Numbered from the stretch's first letter, positions 53,333-62,473 are shown. The stretch: 64,000 bases of DNA from Fibrobacter sp. UWH6 (GCF_900142465.1 NZ_FRAX01000013.1:48948-112947), one strand, 5' to 3'. The notes: generated by a model not told the origin, from the sequence alone. Numbers and translations: made by a program.

Positions 53333-53569
53333 TTACTTCTTGGATTCGATGAAGGCGACAACGTCGGAAACCTTCTGGAACTTTTCTGCATCGCTGTCGA
53401 GGATTTCGACTTCGAATTCGTCTTCGAGAGCCATAACCAGTTCGACGCGGTCGAGGGAGTCAGCACCGAGGTCGTTACCGAATTCGGATTCCGGCTTCAC
53501 ATCTTCAGCCTTAACTTCGAGTTTGGCAACGATAACGTCGACAACCTTCTTAAAAATTTCTTCGTTCAT
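53333..53569 (-). CDS. acpP: Acyl carrier protein
   Basis: A 78-residue acidic four-helix protein that carries growing acyl chains in fatty acid synthesis. The phosphopantetheine site is GADSLDRVELV (Ser38). The start is the ATG of MNEEIF. Four earlier codons (METK) are possible but make it longer than normal. Same order as in the usual fabD-fabG-acpP cluster. Activated by a PPTase such as that at 21284. Confidence 0.95.
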   Translation of the reverse strand: MNEEIFKKVVDVIVAKLEVKAEDVKPESEFGNDLGADSLDRVELVMALEDEFEVEILDSDAEKFQKVSDVVAFIESKK

Positions 53570-53621
53570 TTTAGTCTCCATTTTTGGATTAAGTGTTTGA
53601 GTTTAATTTAGTAAAAAATCG

Positions 53622-54362
53622 TTAAGCGTTCAAGCCCCCGTCAACGCCCAATACCTGTCCGGTAATGTAGGAAGCGTCGTCGGATGCCAAAAATGCCACT
53701 GCCTTGGCCACATCTTCGGGGTTGCCAATGCGCTGCAGGGGGATAGAAGCGGCGTACTTTTCCTTGGTAGCGTCGTCCATCTTGGCAGTCATGTCGGTGC
53801 CGATAAAGCCAGGAGCCACAGCATTCACGGTAATGCCGCGGGAAGCGAATTCCATGGCGTTGGACTTGGTCATGCCGATGATACCGGCCTTGGCTGCGGC
53901 ATAGTTGGCCTGGCCAGCCTGGCCACGGATAGCGTTAATGCTAGTGATGTTCACGATACGGCCAGTGCGCTTGCCCATCATGGTGCGGGCCACGGCACGG
54001 GTGCAGAGGAACACGGAACGGAGGTTGGTCTGGATGACGGCGTCGAAGTCTTCGTCCTTCATGCGCATCAGCAGGCCGTCGCGGGTGATACCGGCGTTGT
54101 TCACCAGGATATCCACGGTACCCATATCAGCAATGATCTGCTTGAACACGTTCTGTACAGTTTCGGAGTCGCCAACGTTGCAGGCATAGCTCTTGACCTG
54201 CACACCCAGTTCGGCGCTCAACTTGGCAGCCAAGTCTTCCTTCACGGAGGTAGAAAGGATTGCGACGTCTGCGCCTTCCTGAGCCAGCTTGGTAGCGATA
54301 GCCAGACCAATACCGCGGGAAGCACCAGTAACAATAGCCTTCTTGCCAGTAAGTTTACCCAT
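53622..54362 (-). CDS. fabG: 3-oxoacyl-[ACP] reductase
   Basis: A 246-residue short-chain dehydrogenase that reduces 3-ketoacyl-ACP with NADPH. The cofactor motif is TGASRGIG (near residue 13). NNAGITRDGLLMRM is the FabG-type NNAG segment. The active site is S..YAAAK (INAIRGQAGQANYAAAKAG), and the ending ASYITGQVLGVDGGLNA is typical of FabG. The start MGKLTG is used. Five earlier codons are less likely. It lies 149 bases after fabD. Confidence 0.95.
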   Translation of the reverse strand: MGKLTGKKAIVTGASRGIGLAIATKLAQEGADVAILSTSVKEDLAAKLSAELGVQVKSYACNVGDSETVQNVFKQIIADMGTVDILVNNAGITRDGLLMRMKDEDFDAVIQTNLRSVFLCTRAVARTMMGKRTGRIVNITSINAIRGQAGQANYAAAKAGIIGMTKSNAMEFASRGITVNAVAPGFIGTDMTAKMDDATKEKYAASIPLQRIGNPEDVAKAVAFLASDDASYITGQVLGVDGGLNA

Positions 54363-54402
54363 TTGATAGTTCCTCATAAATTAAAAGTTTAGCAGTCAGG
54401 TG

Positions 54403-54510
54403 CGAGGTCGGTCGCCTTCGGCTCCCTTTGAGGTATGAGGTTAAAGCCTAACAACCTCAAAGCGAACGTAGTGAGCGACCTCATGCCTCAAGGCACGAAG
54501 TGCCGACCTA
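54403..54510. repeat. Dispersed intergenic repeat between fabD and fabG
   Basis: Contains GAGGTCGGTCGCCTTCGG, CTTTGAGGTATGAGGTT, then the reverse AACCTCAAAGCGAACG and GCGACCTCATGCCTCAA, so the unit occurs in both orientations and can fold back. A similar unit (GCGACCTCATACCTCAAAG and CTCAAAGCGAAGCGACCTG) occurs at 60950-61017. Confidence 0.65.
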
Positions 54511-55431
54511 TTAGCCCTTCAGGGCTGCAAAAGCTTCGATGGTTTCGACGGGGGTGACCTTCACGTCGCGGCTGATCTTGCGCATGAGACCCATGAGAAC
54601 CTTGCCGGAACCCACTTCAACACCCTGGGTTACACCGAGGGAGATAGCCTTGTTCATGCAGTCGTTCCAGCGGACCGGGGACACCAGCTGGCGGACCAGG
54701 AGGTCTGCAATTTCCTTGCCGGAAGTCACAGGTTCTGCAATGACGTTAGCGATGACCGGCTTAGCCACATCGTTGAAGGTAGTCTTTGCAATAGCTTCGG
54801 CGAGACCCGGCTGAGCGAACTGCATCAGCGGAGAGTGGAAAGCACCGGACACGGCCAGGGGGATAGCCTTGATGCCAGCAGCAGCGCAGTTTTCAACCAG
54901 CTTGTTCACGCCTTCGACGGCACCGGACACCACGATCTGGCCCGGGCAGTTGATGTTTGCCGGAACCACGACACCTGCATCCTTCACGGATTCGCAGAGT
55001 TCGATAATCTTTGCTTCGTCCTGACCCATGATGGCAGCCATGGCACCGGGGTTCTTGGAACCGGCAGAGGCCATCAGTTCGCCACGGGTGCGGACCAGGC
55101 GGAGACCATCGGCGAAGCTGAAACCGCCAGCGGCATAGATTGCAGAGTATTCACCCAGGGAGTGACCTGCAACGTAGTCAAATTCAAAACCTTCGGACTT
55201 GAGAAGTTCCATCACCATTGCAGAAACGGTGAAGAGAGCGGGCTGGGTATTGTCGGTGCTCTTGAGAACGTCTTCCGGACCTTCAGCCATGAGCTTGGAC
55301 AGGGAGAAGCCGAGAATTTCGTCAGCTTCCTGCATGATCTTCTTGGCAGGTTCAAAAGTAGAAGCCAGAGTCTGGCCCATACCAACATACTGGGCACCCT
55401 GGCCCGGGAAAAGAAGAATGGTCTTAGACAT
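54511..55431 (-). CDS. fabD: Malonyl-CoA:ACP transacylase
   Basis: A 306-residue enzyme that loads malonate onto acyl carrier protein. Substrate motif LFPGQGAQYVGMG is at residues 7-19. The nucleophile elbow is GHSLGEYSA (Ser91). The conserved arginine is in RTRGELM, and the active histidine is in SGAFHSPLM. The full length is normal. AAGGAAAAACATG gives a ribosome site. It is first of the fabD-fabG-acpP run. fabH and fabF, often beside these genes, are not in the window. Confidence 0.95.
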   Translation of the reverse strand: MSKTILLFPGQGAQYVGMGQTLASTFEPAKKIMQEADEILGFSLSKLMAEGPEDVLKSTDNTQPALFTVSAMVMELLKSEGFEFDYVAGHSLGEYSAIYAAGGFSFADGLRLVRTRGELMASAGSKNPGAMAAIMGQDEAKIIELCESVKDAGVVVPANINCPGQIVVSGAVEGVNKLVENCAAAGIKAIPLAVSGAFHSPLMQFAQPGLAEAIAKTTFNDVAKPVIANVIAEPVTSGKEIADLLVRQLVSPVRWNDCMNKAISLGVTQGVEVGSGKVLMGLMRKISRDVKVTPVETIEAFAALKG

Positions 55432-55713
55432 GTTTTTCCTTGAGTGTAAAACAACGACTTGTAATATACGTCACAAAATTACAAAAATCATACCGCAAAC
55501 AGGAGGGGCCAGTCCAAATTCAATGATATAAAAAGGTGTCTAAAGACTTACGTCACTAAAAAGGCAATCTCTTTGAGCATCAAAGGATTAAGCGCATTAG
55601 AACAAGGTCAAGGATTTTATATTTTACGCAAAACATCATCGGGACGGGCCTAGTCCTGGAGCCTTTTTGTTGAATGTTTACATCTTTTTTCTGGGAATAA
55701 ATTAGGAGAACAT

Positions 55714-55893
55714 ATGAATATATTCAAGAATCTTGCCGTGATGTCCATCGCCGCGATCATGCTTATTGCCTGCGGAGGCGATAACGGCTCCAGCGCCAAG
55801 GACGATGAAATTATCCCGAGGAAAAAGCGGAAAAGAGATCAAGCGCGTCGTGGGCAAGTAATTCCAGCTCTGCATTTCAAATCGTTTCGATAA
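55714..55893 (+). CDS. Very small lipoprotein, possibly a truncated remnant
   Basis: A 59-codon frame with a clear lipoprotein leader MNIFKNLAVMSIAAIMLIAC (lipobox LIAC, Cys20), preceded by TAGGAG. After CGGDNGSSAKDDEIIP the sequence turns basic (RKKRKRDQARR) and ends soon. In another frame the following bases read as a Ser-rich segment (ASWASNSSSA), which would suit a lipoprotein linker. A frameshift or deletion in a longer gene is therefore likely. It sits in a 720-base gap between fabD and plsX. Otherwise that gap has only hairpins. Confidence 0.5.
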   Translation: MNIFKNLAVMSIAAIMLIACGGDNGSSAKDDEIIPRKKRKRDQARRGQVIPALHFKSFR

Positions 55894-56062
55894 ATAAGTC
55901 CAATAGTTTCTCCGTCCGTTGTGTAATGGTGGAGTAACACCAATCTCCTAAACAATTCTCCCCAAAAAAGATTCTAGGGAACCCTCATGGTGAGGGCTCC
56001 CATTCCCAAGTTTAAATGATAATGATACGCAAAAGTCGTATCGAGGGTAAAATTGAATTTGT

Positions 56063-56096
56063 AAAAAAAAGACAGGATTTCAGTCCTGTCTTTTTT
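56063..56096 (-). terminator. Bidirectional terminator after plsX
   Basis: GACAGGA-tttcag-TCCTGTC flanked by eight As and six Ts. It ends the plsX transcript (minus strand) and any rightward transcript from the lipoprotein remnant. Confidence 0.85.
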
Positions 56097-56110
56097 CGTT
56101 CGTCACTGGA

Positions 56111-56143
56111 TCCTTCGCTTCACTTCGTTCCGCTCAGGATGAC
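56111..56143. repeat. Second copy of the HPERSEG-type intergenic repeat
   Basis: TCCTTCGCTTCACTTCG, TTCCGCTCAGGATGAC: the same unit as at 1358-1381 with an insertion. Confidence 0.55.
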
Positions 56144-56153
56144 AATCCGCGGA

Positions 56154-57140
56154 TTATGCCTGAGCGGGAGCTTCTTCGTCCTTGATTTCAGACAAACGAG
56201 CGTTCACAGCCTTAGCCACGCCGAGGCGGGCGTACTTGGCAGCCACTTCAACAGCCTTTTCGATAGCCAGAGCGTCGGAACGGCCGTGAGCGATAATGCC
56301 GGTGCCGTTGAGACCCAGGAGCAAGGCGCCACCGGTCATGCGGTAGTCCCACATTTCGTCGAACTTGCGACCAGCTTCGGAATCGATGTTGCCGAACATC
56401 TTGTGATGCATTTCGTAGAAGCCTTCGATCATCTTGAGGATTACGTTGCCTGTAAAGCCAGAGGTAACAGCCACGTCGGCCTTGCCCATGATCAGGTCTT
56501 CGCCTTCGATGTTGCCGATGAAGTTCACGGGAGCGTTCTTGAGAAGCTGATAGGCTTCCTGACAAACTGCGGGACCCTTGTGTTCTTCTTCGCCCATGTT
56601 CACGAGACCGACCTTCGGCTTTTCGCGACCGAAGTAGGTTTCGGCAAATGCAGAACCTGCAATAGCGAAGTCTACGAGTACAGAAGCGCGTTCATCTACG
56701 TTAGCGCCAGCATCCACGAGGACGATGGGCTTTTCGGCGGTGGGGATCACGCAGCCGATAGGCGGACGGCCAAACTTTTCGGTGGTCTTGCCAAGAAGCA
56801 TAAGGCAGCTGGCCATCATGGCGCCAGAGTTACCGGCACTGACGGAAGCATCGACCATACCCTTCTTCTGGAGGGCGACGCAAGTCACCAGACCGGAATG
56901 AGGCTTCTTCTTGAGGACCTGTACAGGATGTTCATCCATGGCCACCGGATCCGGTGCGTCAACCACAGAAATGCCGTGACCGGTGTAGCCACGCTTTTCA
57001 AGACCAGCCTTGACCTCGGCCTCAGGTCCGCACAAAACAATATGCAGATCGGCATCCTTGTTGGCAGCGTTAATGGCGCCTTCAATCACAACGTCGGGAG
57101 CGAAATCGCCACCCAGGGCATCCAGTGCAACTTTAACCAC
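56154..57140 (-). CDS. plsX: Phosphate acyltransferase (acyl-ACP to acyl-phosphate)
   Basis: A 328-residue enzyme that makes acyl-phosphate from acyl-ACP for phospholipid synthesis. The N-terminus VALDALGGDFAPDVVIEGA and the segments SAGNSGAMMASCLMLLG and GFTGNVILKMIEG are PlsX signatures. Starts with GTG at 57140, eight bases after AAGGAG. The C-terminus ends in EIKDEEAPAQA. It follows rpmF with a hairpin between them and is separated from fabD by the 720-base gap, which breaks the common plsX-fabD arrangement. Confidence 0.95.
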   Translation of the reverse strand: MVKVALDALGGDFAPDVVIEGAINAANKDADLHIVLCGPEAEVKAGLEKRGYTGHGISVVDAPDPVAMDEHPVQVLKKKPHSGLVTCVALQKKGMVDASVSAGNSGAMMASCLMLLGKTTEKFGRPPIGCVIPTAEKPIVLVDAGANVDERASVLVDFAIAGSAFAETYFGREKPKVGLVNMGEEEHKGPAVCQEAYQLLKNAPVNFIGNIEGEDLIMGKADVAVTSGFTGNVILKMIEGFYEMHHKMFGNIDSEAGRKFDEMWDYRMTGGALLLGLNGTGIIAHGRSDALAIEKAVEVAAKYARLGVAKAVNARLSEIKDEEAPAQA

Positions 57141-57158
57141 AATAACTCCTTATACATC

Positions 57159-57193
57159 AAAAAAAGTAAGCCCCGGCGCATGCCGGAACTTAC
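57159..57193 (-). terminator. Terminator-like hairpin between rpmF and plsX
   Basis: Minus-strand GTAAGTTCCGGC / GCCGGGGCTTAC (two mismatched positions) with loop ATGC, followed by seven Ts, 20 bases before the plsX ribosome site. It may attenuate the flow from rpmF into plsX. Confidence 0.65.
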
Positions 57194-57212
57194 CTTAATA
57201 TAATCAATTAAA

Positions 57213-57398
57213 TTAGGCTTCGGCCTTCATGTCGACAACTTCGACACCGTTATAGAAACCGCAAACCGGGCACACGCGGTGCGGACGCTTCACGGAACCG
57301 CAATGATCGCAGGTAGCCATAGCGGGCACGTCCATCTTCCAGTGGGTGCGGCGCTTGTCACGACGAGCGGTAGAGGTTTTTCTTTTAGGTACTGCCAT
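57213..57398 (-). CDS. rpmF: 50S ribosomal protein L32
   Basis: A 61-residue basic protein, [22 protein letters not shown], with a four-cysteine zinc motif CDHC..CPVC (a C+ type, not the zinc-free variant). Same order yceD-rpmF-plsX as in many bacteria. It begins 17 bases after yceD. Confidence 0.95.
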   Translation of the reverse strand: MAVPKRKTSTARRDKRRTHWKMDVPAMATCDHCGSVKRPHRVCPVCGFYNGVEVVDMKAEA

Positions 57399-57415
57399 TT
57401 TTAACTCCTGTTAGT

Positions 57416-57943
57416 CTAGTTACCCTTAGACATTTTGTCTTTGAGGGCCTTGAGTTTGTCCCAGCGAGGATCCATAGGCTTTTCACCATCGGATTCTTCG
57501 CCAGCTTGATTGTTTGTTACAAAGATAAAATCTTCGTCGGGATTTTTCACGGGTGCTTGCGGTTCTTGCAGTATAATTAGCTCACGAACGCACTCGGAAA
57601 CATCGACGAAGTACTGCCCCTGGGGAATCTTGTAGGCAAAAACGTCTACATCTTCCTCGTCCAATTCTTGCTTGGCCACCTGAAGACGTTCAACTTCGAC
57701 CACGATTTCAGTGGAGAAGGGTCGATCGAACGGTTCAAGAGTACGGGAGCAGGTCAGCGTCTGAACGCCAGAGATAGAGCCAGTCACAAGCCACTTGTTG
57801 TCGCCTTCGGGGCTAACCAGCACCTGAGCTACCAGATCGCCCTTTAGGTGCAGTTCGTCGAAGAGTTCAGGGGCATCGGCATGGGACCAGACCACCTGGC
57901 GGTCTTCGGGTTCAGTCAAGGTTTGTGCAATTTCTATTCTCAC
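57416..57943 (-). CDS. DUF177/YceD-family protein
   Basis: A 175-residue acidic protein. The middle NKWLVTGSISGVQTLTCSRTLEPFDRPFSTEIVVEV has the C-x-R-C-like pattern of YceD with a single cysteine (CSRTLEPF). The C-terminal end MDPRWDKLKALKDKMSKGN (DPRW..L..LK) is the typical DUF177 tail. Relatives in plants and E. coli affect 23S rRNA levels. The genetic link to rpmF is conserved. First gene of the yceD-rpmF transcript. Confidence 0.88.
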   Translation of the reverse strand: MRIEIAQTLTEPEDRQVVWSHADAPELFDELHLKGDLVAQVLVSPEGDNKWLVTGSISGVQTLTCSRTLEPFDRPFSTEIVVEVERLQVAKQELDEEDVDVFAYKIPQGQYFVDVSECVRELIILQEPQAPVKNPDEDFIFVTNNQAGEESDGEKPMDPRWDKLKALKDKMSKGN

Positions 57944-57978
57944 AGTGAGCGCAAATTTAGTAAATCACGGTATTTAAG

Positions 57979-60819
57979 TCAACATAGGGTATCATCGCAA
58001 TAACGCTGGATATCCAGCAGAACCTTGCGGAATTCTTCCATCAAGGCCGGATGGGACTCAAAAATCACCTTGAAATTCTCTTCCTTAGCGGCATCTTCCA
58101 GCTTCTTCGCCATAAGGGAGACCTTGTCGGCCCCCACGTTCACCAGGCAAGACTTCAAGGCATGAACCTTGACCCGGTAGTTGGCCCAGTCAGACTTTTC
58201 GTAATACTCCTGGAGGTAGTAGTCAAAATGTTCGTCGGGCAAGGACTGCAACACTTCCTTGTACAGTCCCCTGTCATTAACGCAAAGGGCCAGCCCCTTC
58301 TCGAAATCGATCAACACCGATTCCGTTTTCACCTCAGGTTTCGCAACATCCGCCTCGTCTGACTTCATGTGGACCATCTCTGCCGGAAGGTGCCGCAGGA
58401 GCACCTTTTCTAGCAGGGAGCCGCGGACAGGCTTCGCCAGGAAGTCATCGAAGCCGCGAGCTAGGTACATCTCCTGGGCTCCCGACATGGCATTGGCCGT
58501 CAGCGCCACCACCTTGGCTTCAGCGGACTTGTTATTGGACTTCGCCTTCAACCGTTCCAAAGTTTCCACGCCATCCATCTGGGGCATCATATGGTCCATC
58601 AAGATAACCTGGTAGCAGTTTTCTTCTACTTTATTCAAACACTCCTGACCGCTCTCCACGCAGTCAATCTGCATCCTGGAATTTTTCAGCAGTCCCCTAA
58701 CCACCATCAGGTTCATGCGGTTATCATCAACCACAAGAATCTTCGCCTCAGGCGCCTCGAAGCATTCCTGGAATACGCCTACAGACTTTTGCCCATCTGC
58801 ATTTTCAAGGTCTGCGTTTCCTATGGCTGTCCCATCCACCACATCCTGGGACAGCACAAAATAGAACTCGGAGCCCTTGCCGTATTCGCTCTTGATCTGG
58901 AGAGAACTTCCCATCAGTTCAAGCAACTTCTCGGTAATGGAAAGTCCAAGGCCGGTCCCTTCGATGCCACGGTTACGGGTTTCTTCCAGTCGCTTGAAGG
59001 ATTCCAGCAAGCGCGGTTTGTCTTCTTCGCGAACACCGACGCCCGTGTCCTTGACCGACACATAAAGTTTGCATTTCGAGTCTGCGGTCTCGCCCCAGAC
59101 CTTCAATGTCACGGAACCCTTAGGCGTATACTTCACCGCATTGGTCAGCAAGTTCATGATAATCTGGCGCAGGCGGAAATCATCGCCCACCAACACCGAC
59201 GGCAAATCAGGAGAAATCTCGGTCTTTAATTCCAGACCACGTTCTTCCACCTTCGTCGCAATCATGGTCTTCAAGTCGGCCAGGACGTTAGACAGTCTGT
59301 ATTCCACCGGGACGATGTTCATCTTGCCGCTTTCAATTTTAGAGAAATCAAGGACGTCGTTCACCAGAGACAACAGCATGTTTCCTGCCAGCTTGATATT
59401 CCGGGCGTACTCCGCAATTTCTTCGGGCGTACCGCCGCGCAGGATCATCTCGTCCATGCCAAGCACCGCATTGATCGGCGTACGGATTTCATGGCTCATG
59501 CTGGCCAGGAAGTCGCTCTTGGCGTTGTTGGCCTTTTCGGCTTCGCGCTTCAGCAGTTCCTGGGTCTTGTAGGCTTCCTGGAGGGCGGCCTGTTCATCGT
59601 AATAGATGTTCTTCTGGTAGAGTACCGTAACCACCACCGTTATGCCCACCACAAAGGTGGAGGCCACCGTACTGATGTAGGTGTCGGCCATGTTCGTAAA
59701 AAGGTAGACGAAATCGGGGCGGTAATAGCCAATGCCATAGCTGGCTCCATCTAGAACAAAGGCGATTGCCATGGCGATGTACATGCGGCGCCCCTTCAGG
59801 GCAAAGGCGATATAGAAGAATTCGTAAACGAACCAGCTGTTCACGCCGCTACTCACACCTCCAGCCGAAAGCCAGACAATAGGCATGGCCACCAGAATAC
59901 AGGCAATCAGGATCCAGAACCCAAGATCTTCGTGCCCCGTCTTACGTGCCACCACCGAAATAACCATCATGGCAAGGACAACCGAAGCCACCGCCATGAT
60001 TCCCGCAAAACTGACTGACGCAGCAAGGCAAATCAGCAAACCGCAAGTGGTACCGATAATACCAGTCACCACGAACATGGTGTTGGTTCGCAGTTCCAGC
60101 GGAACACTGTGGTCATAGACATAACGTTCCGTCGAGAAGATAAACGCAGACCAGTAAAAAGCGGCAGCCGCCAAGCTGAGCGCAAAGACCGTATAATCAA
60201 GACGGGACGAGCCCAAGAATCCGGGGAACAGTTCCGACACGGCGCTGAACATGACCACCGTTGAAAAGCCCAGCAATGCAAAACGATACTTGCGGTGATA
60301 ATCCCTATCGGAGCGGACCCACTTGTAAACCAGCAAACAAACTACCACAGCGGCCATCACGTAGGTAAACGTCAGATGCAACCCAAAGAGAACACTTGGA
60401 ACCAGGTCAAACCGGTTGAATCCCTCTGGACGAGCCGCAAAGCTCAACATGATTTCCTTAAAAGGATTGATAATCCAGCAGACCGCATCAAGGCTAACCA
60501 GTATCAGGAGCAACTTATTTACATAGGGCACAAAAGGCCGGTCAGCCAGTTCCACAAGATGGAACGTAAATGCCACCACGCAAACCAACATGGACATCAC
60601 ACATATGTAATGCAAACTGGTAAAACAGGAGTAGGAAAAATACTCCACACTCATAACGCTTGCCAAATAAGTCAAGACAACCAAAGAACAGAAAGTACAG
60701 GTAACACCCAGCAGTCTACCTGCCGGTCCGCCTTTCTTAAACGATAGCACGGCCCCCAGTATGTCGAGCCCCATAAAGCCAAGGGCCGTTACCAGAAAGC
60801 CAATCTGGAACATCGTCAT
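57979..60819 (-). CDS. Hybrid sensor histidine kinase with receiver and Hpt domains
   Basis: A 946-residue membrane signalling protein. Residues 1-395 hold about 11 transmembrane helices, with no periplasmic sensor of size, so it may sense a membrane state. A short coiled coil leads to HisKA (FLASMSHEIRTPINAV, His443), then an ATPase domain with NAVKYTPKG, KDTGVGVREED and GTGLGLSI. The receiver is ILVVDDNRMNLMVV with MDHMMPQMDG (Asp742). A C-terminal Hpt domain has VHALKSCLVNVGA (His886). The phosphorelay would end at an unlinked regulator, as no response regulator gene is adjacent. ATG at 60819 has GAGG upstream. Monocistronic. Confidence 0.92.
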   Translation of the reverse strand: MTMFQIGFLVTALGFMGLDILGAVLSFKKGGPAGRLLGVTCTFCSLVVLTYLASVMSVEYFSYSCFTSLHYICVMSMLVCVVAFTFHLVELADRPFVPYVNKLLLILVSLDAVCWIINPFKEIMLSFAARPEGFNRFDLVPSVLFGLHLTFTYVMAAVVVCLLVYKWVRSDRDYHRKYRFALLGFSTVVMFSAVSELFPGFLGSSRLDYTVFALSLAAAAFYWSAFIFSTERYVYDHSVPLELRTNTMFVVTGIIGTTCGLLICLAASVSFAGIMAVASVVLAMMVISVVARKTGHEDLGFWILIACILVAMPIVWLSAGGVSSGVNSWFVYEFFYIAFALKGRRMYIAMAIAFVLDGASYGIGYYRPDFVYLFTNMADTYISTVASTFVVGITVVVTVLYQKNIYYDEQAALQEAYKTQELLKREAEKANNAKSDFLASMSHEIRTPINAVLGMDEMILRGGTPEEIAEYARNIKLAGNMLLSLVNDVLDFSKIESGKMNIVPVEYRLSNVLADLKTMIATKVEERGLELKTEISPDLPSVLVGDDFRLRQIIMNLLTNAVKYTPKGSVTLKVWGETADSKCKLYVSVKDTGVGVREEDKPRLLESFKRLEETRNRGIEGTGLGLSITEKLLELMGSSLQIKSEYGKGSEFYFVLSQDVVDGTAIGNADLENADGQKSVGVFQECFEAPEAKILVVDDNRMNLMVVRGLLKNSRMQIDCVESGQECLNKVEENCYQVILMDHMMPQMDGVETLERLKAKSNNKSAEAKVVALTANAMSGAQEMYLARGFDDFLAKPVRGSLLEKVLLRHLPAEMVHMKSDEADVAKPEVKTESVLIDFEKGLALCVNDRGLYKEVLQSLPDEHFDYYLQEYYEKSDWANYRVKVHALKSCLVNVGADKVSLMAKKLEDAAKEENFKVIFESHPALMEEFRKVLLDIQRYCDDTLC

Positions 60820-60902
60820 AAATACCTCAAATACTCCTTACAGAGGTAGATATAATATTTTTACACCGCGTTGTAAGTTTTTCTTAAGAAAAAAGCGTCA
60901 TA

Positions 60903-60939
60903 AAACAAGAAGCCCGCGACAACCATCGCGAGCTTTTTT
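60903..60939 (-). terminator. Terminator between ilvE and the kinase gene
   Basis: GCCCGCGA-caacca-TCGCGAGC hairpin with a T-run on the plus strand and a weaker TTCTTGTTTT on the minus side. It separates the ilvE transcript from the kinase gene. Confidence 0.75.
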
Positions 60940-60949
60940 CGTAAAGCCT

Positions 60950-61017
60950 CTAGCCACGTAGTGGCGACCTCATACCTCAAAGGCCAAAGGCCGCCCTCAA
61001 AGCGAAGCGACCTGATT
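60950..61017. repeat. Dispersed intergenic repeat near ilvE
   Basis: CTAGCCACGTAGTGGCGACC, CTCATACCTCAAAGGCC and CTCAAAGCGAAGCGACCTG resemble the unit between fabD and fabG at 54403-54510. The last bases include the ilvE stop. Confidence 0.55.
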
Positions 61018-62050
61018 ACAGGTCAACCACTTCAGTCCAGCCGAACGGGTCTTCAGCTTCACCGAACTGGATAGCGGTGTACTTGGTGAAGAGTTCGGTG
61101 CAGACTGGGCCCGGATTCTTGCCATCGCCGTAGGTGAATTCCTTGCCAGCAACGGGGTCCACGATCTTCTTGATCGGGGTAATCACAGCTGCGGTACCGC
61201 ATTCAGCTGCTTCGCTGAAGTCAGCCAGTTCTTCGAAAGCCACCGGACGCTTTTCAACAGTGTAGCCCAGGTATTCGGCCAGCTGCTGCAAGCTCTTGTT
61301 GGTGATAGACGGCAAGATGGATTCGGACTTCGGGGTAATGTAGGACTTGCCCTTGATACCGAAGAAGTTTGCCGGACCACATTCGTCGATGTACTTCTTT
61401 TCCTTGGCATCCAGATAGATGGTGCTGGAGTAGCCCAGCTTCTTGGCTTCGGCAAGAGACTGGAGGGAAGCAGCGTAGTTACCGCCAACCTTCACAGTAC
61501 CGGTACCCTGAGGAGCGGCGCGGTCGTAGTTACGGCTGATCATCATGTCAACAGGCTTGAAGCCATCCTTGAAGTAGGGGCCAACCGGGCAGACGAACAT
61601 CATGAACAGGTATTCGTCGGAGGGCTTCACGCCAACTTCTGCGCCAGTACCGATGAGGAGCGGGCGGATGTAAAGGGTTGCGCCATGGCCATAGGGCGGA
61701 ACGAAGCGAGCATTCAGCTTGGTCACCAGGTGAGCCATTTCGCGGAAAAGTTCGATAGGCGGAACAGCCATGAGGACGCGGTTTGCAGTGCTCTGCATGC
61801 GCTTTGCATTTTCATCCACGCGGAACAGACGGACCTTGCCATCCTTGCCGGTGTAAGCCTTCAGGCCTTCGAAACCTTCCTGACCGTAGTGGAGGCAGGT
61901 AGCGGCCATGTGGATGCTGATGTTCTTGTCGGAGGAAACTTCAATCTTGCCCCACTGGCCATTGCGGTAGTAGCAACGAACGTTGTAATCGGTGTCGGAG
62001 TAACCGAAGGGGAGAGTCTTCCAATCGACATTATTCAAATCAATCTGCAT
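61016..62050 (-). CDS. ilvE: Branched-chain amino acid aminotransferase
   Basis: A 344-residue fold-type IV PLP enzyme for the last step of Leu, Ile and Val synthesis. It is the longer class resembling mitochondrial BCATs: GQWGKIEVSSDKNISIHMAATCLHYGQEGFEGLKAY, the PLP lysine in TVKVGGNYAASL (Lys187), IDECGPANFFG, and the phosphate-binding GTAAVITPI. The start ATG is at 62050. Monocistronic, with a 420-base AT-rich region upstream. Confidence 0.93.
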   Translation of the reverse strand: MQIDLNNVDWKTLPFGYSDTDYNVRCYYRNGQWGKIEVSSDKNISIHMAATCLHYGQEGFEGLKAYTGKDGKVRLFRVDENAKRMQSTANRVLMAVPPIELFREMAHLVTKLNARFVPPYGHGATLYIRPLLIGTGAEVGVKPSDEYLFMMFVCPVGPYFKDGFKPVDMMISRNYDRAAPQGTGTVKVGGNYAASLQSLAEAKKLGYSSTIYLDAKEKKYIDECGPANFFGIKGKSYITPKSESILPSITNKSLQQLAEYLGYTVEKRPVAFEELADFSEAAECGTAAVITPIKKIVDPVAGKEFTYGDGKNPGPVCTELFTKYTAIQFGEAEDPFGWTEVVDL

Positions 62051-62473
62051 ATTTGCGACCTTTTATAAGGCGTCACAAGGCGCCAGAGTTAAAAATTTCT
62101 GTTTGAAATTTATAAAAGTTCACGTAATCGGCAACAAAAAATCATAAAAACCCTGTGATTTTTATGGCAAAACATTCAAGGGATACAAGTCGAAGGCTTT
62201 CAAATTCAACCCAAAGCCAAGGGCTTCATCGATTTAGCCTGTTTATGCTGATTTTACCCATAAATTGCCGAAAAGAATCGCATTTATAGGTAAAAATTCA
62301 CGCTAAAGAAGAAAATTCTTGTAAAACACTCTTGGAAAGCCCCTGAATAAGGCCGTTTTTGGCCAAAAATACAGTTCATTTGCCCGAAAACGCCTCGTTT
62401 CATCACGCACAAACTAAAATCCTACCTATAAACACCAAAATTTTGGGAAATTTATAGGTAATTTCTTAAAAAC
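62051..62473. promoter_or_regulatory. Gene-free AT-rich region with iterated TTTATAGGT sites
   Basis: TTTATAGGT occurs at 62283-62291 and 62451-62459, its reverse complement ACCTATAAA at 62424-62432, and a variant ACCCATAAA at 62256-62264. The last pair encloses the 12-bp palindrome CCAAAATTTTGG at 62435-62446, giving a nested dyad. It holds the ilvE promoter and possibly regulator sites. No gene is seen. Confidence 0.5.
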
